DNA of 64,000 bases, taken from Gautieria morchelliformis (Eukaryota; Basidiomycota; Agaricomycetes; Gomphales; Gomphaceae). The translations under genes were made by a program, and so were the position numbers. Positions 10,010-19,975 of this stretch are shown here, one piece after another; position 1 is the stretch's first letter; each line of letters starts with the position of its first letter. The notes beneath the pieces were generated by a model. That model did no database searches and had not been told where the DNA came from. It saw only the letters and a program-made list of their open reading frames with translations. The stretch covers positions 124,001-188,000 of the forward strand of contig WHVA01000175.1 in assembly GCA_015179125.1 (NCBI GenBank), read 5' to 3'.

Positions 10010-11572
10010 TCAAAAGCCCGTTTTCTTATGAATTATATCTGGATCTTCTTGATACTCTTCTGCCGACACCCACATCTATGTTCTAGGTCAGGGTCATGGC
10101 CAGATAATGTTCAAACGGACCAACTTTTTTGAATGTGCTCAACCCTGCCAGAATACTTCCTCCTATCCAGGTCGAATACTTACGCTCCGGCGGCGCGTAG
10201 ATTTTAATCTTAATGTCTTTCAGCGCCAACTTCTTCACCTCGTTTAATAATCGGTCACCGAATCCTTCGAAATGACCGTTCGATAAGTATCGGGAAGACA
10301 TGCGTCGATAAACGAACCTCGACATAGTGTACTTCCGCCACTCAGAACAACATTTGAGAAAAGGCTCTTCCGTAGGTCCAGGTCTACGCGGTTGATAGAG
10401 TCGACTACGACCTGGTGTACGCCTGCATACTCTAGGCCAATTAACTCTGGATTAAAGAGGATTTCTGGCGCACGGAAGCGCTCTGGACCTAGCTATAAAC
10501 ATCATCATCAACAACGACCATGTACGAAAGACGTTAATGGATGTATTACCTGAATTGCGTTCCCATCTGGTAGCCGGAACTCTTCCATTCGTCCAACGCT
10601 GTCCTTTTCCTCCTTCGACGGGTTAAGAGCAACATAACAGCATTTCTCTTTGATGGTCCGTACTACTTCTCGTTCAGCCGTTGTATGTAGGTGGTGCCCC
10701 GACTTTCGTAGGAGTAACTGTAGGTGATCTGTCACGTCTCTATGGAAAGAGGAATGAATATCTTTCGTCGATTAAAATATAAATATCGGGTCGTGCATAC
10801 GCACCGACCGGCCACATCGACTCTCCGTATTGCGTGGGGCATAGAGAACCCCTCGAACACAGGAACCGCATGTGTCACACCGTCTCCTGAATCAAGCACA
10901 ATACCTGTCGTTCGCCCGGAGGAGTATCTTTGATAGAGGGTGAGCGGAAAGAAATTGGTAACACGACTTGACGTACAGTGATAAAACGGCTTGAACGGAG
11001 GTAAATAATGCTGGGACATTGAAGGTGTCAAAGAATATTTGAGCAGCAACGTCGCGGTTGTTGCGAGGATTTAGCGGTGCTTCTGTGAGTAAAACAGGAT
11101 GCTACCAATGCGGGTTAGAACGGTTTATGGTCCCCAGAATATCACGAACCTCCTCGCTCAAAGTTCCCAGCTCCTCTGCGTAAACCCAGCTCCATATACG
11201 CTCCATGTCATCCCAGTCAGTCACAATGCCATGTTCAATAGGATACTTGATTTTGAGCAGGCCCCGAAATTCCTGCGCTTTTCGCCCGATAAACACGTCT
11301 CCTTCTAACGCACCAGCCATAACGCGTATGTGCTTCGGACGTCCAACACTAAGAAAGCATTGAGACTTTACGGCCCACACTCAGACCAAGGGGGGACACA
11401 CAATGATGGAAAGAAACATTTCGGATGATCCTGCCCTGCGAATCCAGCTTTAATAGTTCCTGAGCCCTTGAGTACAAGTGTGAGTAAATGAGTGGCTAAT
11501 AAACACTGTCATGCTTACGTTGTCAATCACCACAGGCTGGTTCGTGAGCACATCCTCGTATTCGGCGGACAT
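10010..11572 (-). CDS. ARP1: Actin-related protein 1 (centractin, dynactin filament subunit)
   Basis: Read on the minus strand from the ATG at 11572: [133 protein letters not shown] and [18 protein letters not shown]. The last exon, reached by removing GTTGGTCC...GAACATAG, reads [21 protein letters not shown] and stop. The actin nucleotide-binding signatures are present, and details such as [10 protein letters not shown] and DIKIKI fit Arp1 better than conventional actin. Arp1 forms the short filament of dynactin for dynein-driven transport. It shares a promoter region of about 108 bases with the divergent gene on its right. Confidence 0.93.
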
Positions 11573-11680
11573 GGTAGACCCGAGGCCTCGAACCGCTAGT
11601 GACGTCAAAGGCTTTGTAGCCTGTAAAGAAAAGGAAACGAGGTAGTGACGGGCGTTGGGCGCTTACTTGCACGTTGGCTC
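11573..11680. promoter_or_regulatory. Bidirectional promoter between ARP1 and the membrane-protein gene
   Basis: Only 108 bases separate the two divergent start codons. Both 5' leaders and promoters must fit in or overlap this stretch. I see no clear TATA box. Confidence 0.5.
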
Positions 11681-12476
11681 ATGGCAGGCCACCATCCGCT
11701 TCTCTGGCTATATCTCGCTTTGTGCCTTATATATTTCCTACCTGTAAGAGCATCTATATTACTGTGGAAAGTTCTTATACTTTGGACAGACTCCAGTTAC
11801 AGCTGAGCTTGGGCTAGGTTCTGGGTGGGAGGCATCCGATTTTTGCAAATGTGTGTCTTCATTCTGGTTCAGTTATCATGACGCTGACCCGAGTTGCCAT
11901 AGGCATTTGCTTTCAGAACTACACCATACTTCCACTCTCTGAGCCTGAGAACCACTCTAAGCCATGTCTCTCGTGCACCAAGCAATGGTGCCTTGATCAG
12001 AAACTTGATATCTGTGTCAACGCTGAGTTAGGGGACACAAATCCAGATACGGCTACAGGGAAAGAGGGCGACATCGAAGCGAGATGTTTCCGTACGTGAA
12101 CGTCCTTTGGAAGTGATGTGCTTGTCGCGCTGATGCCTTTTTTCATCTTTCCTTTCTCTTAGAACGCGATTCTCCACGAGACCAACTTGTGGTGACGCTG
12201 TTTCTATTGACTGTTTTCGGACTCCTAGTGGGAGCTGGTATCAAATCACGTATGGAGAAGGCCGGGATCAATGTTGATACGAGTGTTGCATGGGATGCGG
12301 GTCGCAGATGGTGGGAGGCAAGTCCATCGTTCCCTTCACCTCTTCATTATTTATTCATCTTTACATTAAAGGCGATGCTACCTACACGCCAGACTGAGTT
12401 TAACTTGGGCACCTTGCCGTGGAGTTCTTCTAGGCAGCGGGGTGAATATGAAGAAGTGGCTACAGACGATCGATGA
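11681..12476 (+). CDS. Secretory-pathway single-pass membrane protein, unknown function
   Basis: Exons 11681-11743, 11790-11852, 11917-12091 and 12163 onward fit in phase. Exon 1 is a signal peptide or anchor (MAGHHPLLWLYLALCLIYFL). The lumenal part is Cys-rich (DFCKCNYTILPLSEPENHSK, PCLSCTKQWCLDQKLDIC), with N-glycosylation sites at NYT and NHS. Then come ATGKEGDIEARCFQRDSPRD and a transmembrane helix (LVVTLFLLTVFGLLVGAGI), and a cytosolic tail ending YEEVATDDR. The donor of exon 2 is weak (GTCTTC). Near the 3' end there is a possible 120-base GC-AG intron (12318-12437) that is open in frame, so the tail may exist in two lengths. I know similar basidiomycete proteins only as hypothetical. 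Confidence 0.65.
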
Positions 12477-12579
12477 GCTAGACGGTCTTGGATATTGAAC
12501 TTTTGTACTTATCCTTATCCTAAGCATCACCAAGATCCAAGTGACAGTGACACTGTGTGACTGAATCTTTCTCCCATGT

Positions 12580-13700
12580 ATGAGTGAGCGATGGCAGAGA
12601 GTGCTGTGGAAACGTCAACCATACCCTGACAATTATGTTCCCGATTCCTTTCTCTCGGATCTCCGTAGGAACAGTGCGTTTCTGGCCCCGAGCACTCACG
12701 ACGAGGAGCTGATCGTGTTCTCAGCCAATTTTCAGCCTTACAGCTACGCCCCCGTCGTCCTCGCGTCCTGCAATATCACACAACATATATCCACCATCTT
12801 TATATTTATTGCGGTATTTGCGCACCTTCACGATGGTTCGCTCGATCCGCGTCTTCTGGTTGGCGTGGCCGTCTGCTGCCATGTCTTAGGCTATACAGTA
12901 CGGGAGATTGTTGAATCTCGGAACAGTGTAGCTCGAGGCGAGAACAGTGAGAGGCGAGCATTTATCTCTTCATGCACAAATTAAGCATCAAAAAAGGAGC
13001 GAAGGCGATCAAATCTTCGCTGCTGGTGTTTTTGGCCTTGATCGCACTTTCTCCAGTGCTGCGTACCCTCACAGCAGCCACGTCTTCGGACTCTATTTGG
13101 GCACTCTCTGCGTGCTTGTTCATTCTGAACGCGTTGTTGGCTGATTATGGCTCGTCGCGACAGCGCATCCGGAACCAGGAAAGGTAGAGAAGCCGCCCTC
13201 CTTGGGTACCAACTCACTCCTAAAAAATCTCCCTAGATTGACTTCTGTTCTTTCCATGAATGCGGCTATTTCCGCGTCCGTTGTCTTGGCCTCACGACTG
13301 TCAACAAACGTGGCAGTGTTCGCACTCACACTATTTTCTGTGCAATCTTTCGCATTATTTCCGATCCTGCGCGTTCGCCTGCAGGTAGTTAAGCTCGTTA
13401 TTTCCTCTTTTGACGTGGTTTGAGCTCAACCCAGCAGGCCGCGCCACCGATCGTCCGTATAACCCTTACAGTTGTGTTATCTACGGCATCCCTCTACCTC
13501 ACTATACCCTTATCGCATACTGCAGCATACCTCTTAGCACTGCTGCTTATCTTAATCACTTGGATTGCCCCTGGTGTTCTTGTTTGGGCGCAAAGGTACA
13601 AAAAGTGAGCAGCTTCCGGATTCCCGATTGTCCTCGAGTCTCATGTATGGTCAGCGAAATCCGGGGGCCATGGGACGTCGCCGTGCCACAAGTACGATAG
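12580..13700 (+). CDS. GPI2: GPI2 / PIG-C subunit of the GPI-GlcNAc transferase
   Basis: Starts MSERWQRVLWKRQPYPDNYV-PDSFL. After an intron (12674-12724) come NFQPYSYAPVVLASCNITQH, STIFIFIAVFAHLHDGSLDP, IKSSLLVFLALIALSPVLRT, LTAATSSDSIWALSACLFIL, LSTNVAVFALTLFSVQSFAL and LITWIAPGVLVWAQRYKN, and finally EIRGPWDVAVPQVR before the stop at 13698-13700. This is the multi-spanning GPI2/PIG-C subunit of the ER complex that transfers GlcNAc to phosphatidylinositol, the first step of GPI-anchor synthesis. The junction after GYTVREI (near 12908-12953) is unclear; the best-phased option is a 45-base intron with a GTTGAA donor. It converges on the epimerase gene with 111 bases between them. Confidence 0.9.
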
Positions 13701-13811
13701 TAACCAAACGTATACATACGAGTGAAACATCTAAAATCTTGTTTACTTGCATTCTATTTCAAGGGATCCTTGTAAGCAATGAAAGGCACCCCGGGGGGAC
13801 GCTGGCTTCTC

Positions 13812-14879
13812 TTATATCACTGTCAGGGCCTGCTGTCCGGTCCAAGAATTTCCGGGTGCAAGGTCAATCCAATACGAGGCCGCTCCAGGCTCGACAGCAA
13901 CGAACAAGTCCCTGAAATAAGTCAATACGGGACAAGGGATCGGAAGAAAGATATTTACCATCCGCCTTCTTCGAGGTCAGACATTTTCTTGCCCTCTTTA
14001 CCTGGGTTCCAGAGGACGACGTCATTGAAACCTGTAGCCTTGACCTCGACACCGAGGCCGCCGCCCCACGAGACTTCATACTCGCCTCCAGCGGACATGT
14101 ACACAAAGTCGGCGGGCTCTCTGACATCGACAGCTTCGCGCGTCTCGACCTCCTCTGGGAACCCTGGCTTCAACTTATTGATGTACGTGAGGCCTTTGAA
14201 AGGGGTCACGGTGGATAGAGCGGTGTTCGCACGGATGTAGGTGTGAAGAAGGGCCTGGAAGGTGAATGTGGTGGTCGCAGACGGATTTGTGACGTGGAGA
14301 GCAGTGGTTAGTTGATGGGCGGTGAGCGTGACGACATATGAGAGAGAGAAGGCAGCGGCGAACTTGGCTGTCACGGCTGGAGTTGGCTCCAGTACTATTG
14401 GCGGTAAGACCCACGTGCCACATTTATAGCATAACGTTTGCACACACCAAAGCGCACGGACACTTCATCGGTGGTGTCTGCGAGAGTGGCATCGAACCGC
14501 CATACCTGATTCCGTGCGAAGCCGTGCTGAGAAAGTTGTGAGTGTTCTGGTTTGCGGGGTGGTCCGAAGAAAGGGAACACGATGGGAATACCTCCTCGGA
14601 CTGGCTTGGAGCCGTCTAGGAAAGCCTTGGAGGAGGTGTAGAGTCTTTCCAGGGCAGGTCCAGCGTCGAGCTGGCTAGGTGCTTTCCACGAGATGACCTA
14701 TATCCCAGGATGAGCGAGAAACGACGGCGGAGGAGGCTGCTTACCGTCGCGCCGTACAGGAGGATCTCGGCTGATGAACCCTAAGGTACAGGTTGTCCAT
14801 GACGAGCTAGACAGTGAGCAGCACCACTCACGTTTGCGTGCGTGAGTATCACTTTCGAGTCAGACGTCTTGAACGGCAT
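13812..14879 (-). CDS. Glucose-6-phosphate 1-epimerase (aldose-1-epimerase fold)
   Basis: Minus strand, about five exons from the ATG at 14879: MPFKTSDSKVILTHANGSSA-EILLYGATVISWK, RGGIPIVFPFFGPPRKPEHS, LSQHGFARNQVWRF, TFTFQALLHTYIRA, PFKGLTYINKL, DVVLWNPGKEGKKMSDLEEG, and after a last intron GWDLFVAVEPGAASYWIDLA before the stop at 13812-13814. The G-G-I-P-x-x-F-P-x-F-G motif, the QHGFAR motif (catalytic His) and the VEPG motif (catalytic Glu) are those of hexose-6-phosphate mutarotases such as yeast YMR099C, which interconvert alpha and beta glucose-6-phosphate. It is divergent from the next gene, with only 92 bases between start codons. Confidence 0.9.
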
Positions 14880-14971
14880 CTTGAACAAGCTTGTCCCGGG
14901 GCTGCCGTCGGCAATGTGACGTATCCTGTCACGCTCTCACATCAGCACACCAACCAACCACGAGCACGACG
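14880..14971. promoter_or_regulatory. Very short bidirectional promoter (92 bases)
   Basis: Lies between the start codons of the epimerase (-) and the GPI-anchored protein (+). It contains TGACGT, a possible CREB/ATF-type half site, but no TATA box. Confidence 0.45.
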
Positions 14972-15500
14972 ATGAGAGCACTGCTGCTCCTCCTTTGTCT
15001 AGCTGGCACGGCCTTCTCCCAGTCATCGACTCAGGTATGTGTATACGCATGTTCTCGCCATATTTAGTCTGACAAATGCTATGTAGAACAATAACAGTGC
15101 GGCCGTGTCCACAGTGCTAAGCACCAGCGTCGGGCTTGACTCAAACCGCCAAACGACCACACAAATCGTAACCAGTGTGTTCACGAACCTGCCCGCCACG
15201 ACCACCGCGGGAGGCAACTCCTCGGCGTCCAGCAACTCCACGGCGTCCGGCAACTCGACATCTCCTGGGTCGTCAGGGAACTCTACCACGAGCAGCACTG
15301 TGACGCCCAGCAACCTGCCCACGGCTAACCCAAGCGTGGATGGAGGTGGAAATCCGGCGGGAGCACCTAGCCCCGGAGGTGGGAATGGGGCGTTTGGGCC
15401 GGGCGATAATGGGATTGCGGGCGGGGCGCTGATGCTAAAAGTCAACGCTGCGCTGTTTACCGTGGCCGGGGTTGCGGTGGGATTCACTGTGTTATTGTAG
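14972..15500 (+). CDS. Ser/Thr/Asn-rich GPI-anchored cell-surface protein
   Basis: Two exons (14972-15034, 15087-15500) give 158 residues. The signal peptide is MRALLLLLCLAGTAFSQ. The body is very rich in Ser and Thr with repeated NSTxSGN units (several N-glycosylation sites), followed by a Gly/Pro/Asn-rich linker. It ends with a small-residue stretch (GIAGGA) and a hydrophobic tail (LMLKVNAALFTVAGVAVGFT-VLL) without charged residues after it, which is the normal form of a GPI-attachment signal. No catalytic domain is visible, so a mucin-like wall or surface protein is the safest reading. Confidence 0.75.
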
Positions 15501-16960
15501 TGGCGCACTCCAGCTCCGAGGGCGGACGGACGGACAGACGGACACATTCACTTGCATACCTCATTTCTTCTGTCTTTTCTATTTGCATCCATGCTTGTCG
15601 GCCACGACGGACAGATCGCAGTATAGCACGTAATGGTATTAGAGGTGGCCCTGGTAGTAATAAACCAAGCATCCGTTCATTTCACTCTATTCCTCAATGT
15701 CTGCGCAGGTACCCTGCTTCTTCGCCTGATCCATCCCGATATCGCAAGCGGCAGCAAAGGATTTGATGCATTCGCGCGCAGAGACCCTCTTTGGAACTGA
15801 GCTGGACATTTGCTTGCTGCGACGCGGGCCGGGGGAGCTTGATACGGTAGCGTGTATGCTCGTTCGACGATGGTGAAACGCTGACTCTGGGGCTCTTTGT
15901 GGCGGAGGTGTCGATCGGCTTCGAGGACGGGATCGCGGCACGATCAGGGTGCGCACACGTGAGCGAAGAGGGTCGACGAAGGCGAGGCGAGAATCCACAC
16001 TGATATGGCCACACAGAGAGGGTGCGGAGGCCTCCTTTCGGGGCACGGAGTGACTCACCCGGAATAAGATAAGGACACCGTGTAGAGCGCGACAGGCACT
16101 GGAAGGAAGCAATGGGGGATAGGCGAGGACGCGATATTCCGGAATTCAGCGCATCAATCGGCTGAAGTGATGGTTATTTTCGGCGGGAAGGATGACGGAC
16201 GATATACCGTCGATGGCGCGGGTGGCTCTATAAAAGACAGGTGCGAGATACTGTTAATATCGATCAAGAACATCGCGTTAAGACAGGATGGGGACCATAT
16301 TGCGCGACGGGCTGAAGACATAAAAGACTTGCTGTGGACCGTGTCTGGGAGGGCTGGAAGAGGGCGCTGTGCTTCTGAAGAACGTGGGTGCCCGTCTCCT
16401 ATCAAGTATTGTGAGAGGGATAGACGGCACCCTCATGGATTCATCATGTTAGTCGCGACGTGTCAGATTCCGGGTCAAGCGATATCTCTGAAAGAGGAAG
16501 GTCGGCGACGGACATTAAGCAGAGACTGAATGCACAGACGCTGTACCGCTGCTGATTTTCTGCGACCTTTCGAATTCCCATTTGATTGCACTTGGAGTTG
16601 CCGCGTATACTATGGAAGTGTGGCGTCTGGGAAGTCAGTAAATATGTATGCTTGAACGCCGGGCTAAGTACTTATCTCTGATGGACTGGGGATTCCCGAG
16701 AGCTTCGCACTGGCAGGGCGACGGGGCCAAGGATCAACAGCCTCCTGGAGATGCGCTCCGCGGTGCTTCTGCATAAGACTAAATGCCCATTACAGTGTGA
16801 ATCTCGCGCGAATGAACACGTCCAGCAAAGGCAAAATGTCGCTGACTAATCCAGCCCGTCTCATCGGGGATCGCTGGCCCATCGGGGCCATCGGGGCTTA
16901 TGTAACTGCTCTTTCCTCTCACGTGCTTGCGCGCGACGCTCATGTGCTCTGACGCTGCCC
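15501..16960. other. About 1.45 kb without a recognised gene
   Basis: Several open frames of 80-140 codons exist on both strands, but none shows a known motif or a convincing signal peptide. A good TATA box (CTCTATAAAAG, 16226-16236, plus strand) has no recognised gene just downstream. Confidence 0.4.
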
Positions 16961-17570
16961 GCCTGCATCGTCTCCCACGTCGGCGCACTGACAGCCCGGT
17001 CTCTTCTACATTCCTTCGTCGCGTCGCCCTACTTCTCCGAGAAAATTATCATCCGAGCTCGTGCATATTCACCTGCAGCGCAAAGGTTGCATTCGGTGAT
17101 CCCGGCGCCGCGAGACAAGAACGCACCTCTGGCCATGGCCGTCTCACGCTATATTGCACAGAAGGACGCTGCACATGGCTGCCCCCTCATGCCTCCCCGG
17201 CGCGCCTCGTCCCGCTCGACGTGCGAACAGGCAGCCAGCATCCAGCAGGCAACTTTTGATGTCTTCCCGTCGGATTGCGAATGAGTCTGTCTTCCCGTGA
17301 ATCGGCAAGTTTGATCAGAGTTGTGCCCTGAATTCTGTGCCCAGTGCACGACACACGAGAAGCGTGTCTTCCACCGAGAAGCATGGATAAACCCTGATTA
17401 CGACCCGTTCTTCCAGCTGGATGCATACGACAGGATGCCCTCGAAGCAAGCGTACCTGGCTCGAGACGTAACACCCCGCATCATTATGTACGGCAAGCCT
17501 GCCCAGCGAGTCACCCTCGCGGACCTTTTTCACTTGCCCTATGGGTCATTGATAGCCAAGGGGCGTCTCA
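16960..17570 (+). pseudogene. Decayed glutathione S-transferase
   Basis: Pieces of one fungal GST occur in the right order but in different frames. Near 16998-17050 there is an N-terminal thioredoxin-fold piece, SSTFLRRVALLLREN (family: TCTRRVALVLREK). At about 17138-17170 there is VSRYIAQKDAAHG (family: SRAIARYIAAKYAGQG). At about 17222-17280 there is CEQAASIQQATFDVF (family: FEQAASIEVSNFDPF). At about 17420-17560 there are LDAYDRMPSKQAYLA and, past a possible 40-base intron, VTLADLFHLPYGSLIAKG. Stops and frame changes separate the pieces, the substrate-domain middle is shortened, and the end is lost. I call it a pseudogene; a heavily intron-split real gene is less likely. Confidence 0.65.
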
Positions 17571-18087
17571 ATATCCGCGACGTGCCACGCGTCCTCACTC
17601 GTTTTTTTTCCTCCCTAGAAATTGGGGCTTGTCCTGCTCACGTCGTCCTCGAGGCCACACGTTGCAAACTGAACCACCCTTCCATCCTTCACACGCAACG
17701 ACTTTAATCACCTCTGGGACGACCCGTGCTGCGTGGCTGGCTGTAGAACAAGGCGCATGAGGCTTAAGCTTAAGAGACCGGATCTAATTAACGGCACCAT
17801 AAACAGTAGATCAGGCCGGCATCGGAATTTTCGATTCGTTCTGACCCGCCTGTTGCCGGTCCAATCTCCCGGGTCCTCCATCATACTTGGCACCACCTGC
17901 AAAGAAAATGCAAAACATTATTACATGTCGTGTATCTTTTATACAGCTAGATTTTCGCGAGGTCATGAGTGGGGACAGCAAGAACAGCGAGGTAGCATAG
18001 AAACATTGTGCAGGTGGAGATGGTGTATGCGTGCAGACAAATGTTCATCACTCTATAGATGCCAAACTTGAACGGTGCCAGGGTCCT
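17571..18087. other. Intergenic, no gene recognised
   Basis: Between the GST remnant and the 3' end of the bZIP gene. It is AT-rich near 17900-17950 and has no supported coding content. Confidence 0.4.
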
Positions 18088-19669
18088 TCATGGGTTCATC
18101 TCCACGTCGTCCAGCTCGCCTTTGCGTCTGGTGTGTCGGGTGCTCCCCGACGAGTGCGAGTGCCCAGGCGCGCTCTGTACGCCCATCCCAATCCCACGCG
18201 TGCACAGAATATCGATAGCAACCTTGCTTCCCGTGTCTGACGTCTTCTTTGTGCGCGTTCGTGTTCTCCGCAACGACCCAAAGGCCTGCGCTTTGATCAC
18301 CGCGAGCGTGTTCGACATGGGTGGCTCGCGGTCCCGGTCCCGAGGCGACGGCGAAGATGAGCGCGAATGTGCAGCCCCCGAGGTAACATGCATGGGCGAG
18401 GCCGACGTATGTCGACGGGGCCGAAAATGTGCCACATTGCTGGGGTGGAGGGGCCCGTGTCCGTCGCCGTTCACGCCTTCGCTCTCTCCGGGCGTCATAT
18501 TAGACGGAGACGACACCCGCGGCACAGACGTCATGTCAGGCGCATACATGTCGCCGCCCCCACGGGGATTGGGGCCTGAGTATGCCCGTCGCGGACGCCC
18601 GGGGTACCGCTCGTTGTCAGACAGTGCGTTCCTGTTCTGATACCCATCCGAGGCATAGTCCGGTGCCACGCCGAGGGATCCAGGCTCTGGAAGGGAATAC
18701 AACATGTCAGAGACGAACGACCGCGAAGAGGCAGAGTGGAAATGCCGACCGTAAGATGAACTGGACATGCTGAGGTTGACCAGCGACATGCGATTCTCGT
18801 CTGCGGTGAGGGGGAACCGTGCGTTGTACTGGATGCCCGGGGAAATGCTGTGGGGCGAGTCCGAGGCCTCTGATGATTGGGAAGGGTGGGGATCGCCGAC
18901 GCACGGAGTGCGGGTATTAGAAAATGGACCGGGTATCCAGTTTCCCTCGGGATTGGCTGTGAAGGGCTGTAACGAAGCAGGATATCGTTGATCGGCGTCT
19001 TTTCCGGGTGGCAGGGAGTATGTCTCGCCAGGTGATGGGTTGGAATTTGACTGGAATCGCAATGCCTCGTCAACATAATGTCTAGAGTTCACGCCTGGGG
19101 GATGTAATTCAGCTGTTGGGGGCGTGCCAGAGGCACGGGGTGGGAAATCATTCATATGGGACTCGTCTAGACCCAGGGTCTGTTGCTTTGATTGCCAAAA
19201 GTCACGCCACTGTTTGTCGCGATCCCGGGCTGCCTGCTTCATGGATTCAACGACGGAGAGGAGCCGGGAGTTTTCGTGACGGAGGTCGTCGGCATCATTG
19301 CGTGCTTCGCGGCAAGTGTCCTGGAGAGAAAGGACGACGGCCTCGAGACTTGTCACTGGGTTGAGGGCAAAGCAGTGAGCGAATGCAAGGCAGAACGAGC
19401 CCACCCCACAGAAGAGATGGCAGCGAACCTGTTTCCTCGAGACTTGCGATATAATTTGCGCGACGCGCCCTGAATGCGGCCTGCGCGTCGGCGTTCTTCT
19501 TCCGCCGCATAGAGGCTGCCTGGGCCTGGGTGAGGTGCGCGTCAGAAGAGGACGCATGGGTCGAGCTCGGGACGTGCTGGTGGTGGGGAAGGGTGGGGGA
19601 GAGCATGTCGGGGGTGGAGGGAGCCTTTGGCAACGGAGCGTGGAGGGCGAGGGGGTCGAAGTGGTCCAT
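18088..19669 (-). CDS. bZIP transcription factor with long disordered C-terminus
   Basis: Two exons on the minus strand from the ATG at 19669. Exon 1: MDHFDPLALHAPLPKAPSTP, a His/Ser-rich stretch, then the basic region RRKKNADAQAAFRARRANYI-ASLEET. Removing GTTCGC...AACCCAG continues the zipper: VTSLEAVVLSLQDTCREARN, DADDLRHENSRLLSVVESMK, QAARDRDKQWRDFWQSKQQT. The N-x-x-A-Q-x-A-F-R-x-R pattern fits a fungal AP-1/GCN4-like class. The remaining 350 or so residues are low-complexity (Ser/Pro/Asn/Arg) and end GELDDVEMNP. It is expected to bind DNA as a dimer in the nucleus; its targets cannot be told from sequence. The intron splits the basic region from the zipper. Confidence 0.85.
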
Positions 19670-19975
19670 GGGAGAAAAAAATGGTGGACGAGGTGGAAGT
19701 TAAGGAGAAGGAGTGGACGCCATGGGGGGATCGACGCGGGCTGGTGTGACAAGGTTTGGCTGGTAACGCGCTCGCCGTAGGCGAACTTACCGGTGCGATT
19801 TCCCGGGTTAGCACTGGGGCCTCGGACTTTGATATTTTATTATTATTTCTCGAAGCAGCACCCTATAAAATCTCACTCCGCCAGTTCCCACACTCGGTTC
19901 CGCACGAGGCGACGGCCTCTTCCACATATTTATTATTATTCTCCAATTTACCCCAATTGGCCGTCCTCCGCGGAA
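19670..19975 (-). promoter_or_regulatory. bZIP promoter region
   Basis: The 306 bases between the bZIP start codon and the APC4 stop codon, both minus strand. It is pyrimidine-rich with TTATTATT runs; no definite binding sites assigned. Confidence 0.4.

Noticed and set aside
15687-16112. Arg/Ser/Pro-rich minus-strand frame of 141 codons
   Set aside because: No known motif, no splice pattern and poor low-complexity composition; overlapping frames of similar length on the other strand make it unsupported.
18088-19752. Single unspliced 554-codon frame through the bZIP gene
   Set aside because: Its first part runs through the wrong frame and an intron. The spliced version starting at 19669 restores the bZIP basic region joined to the zipper.
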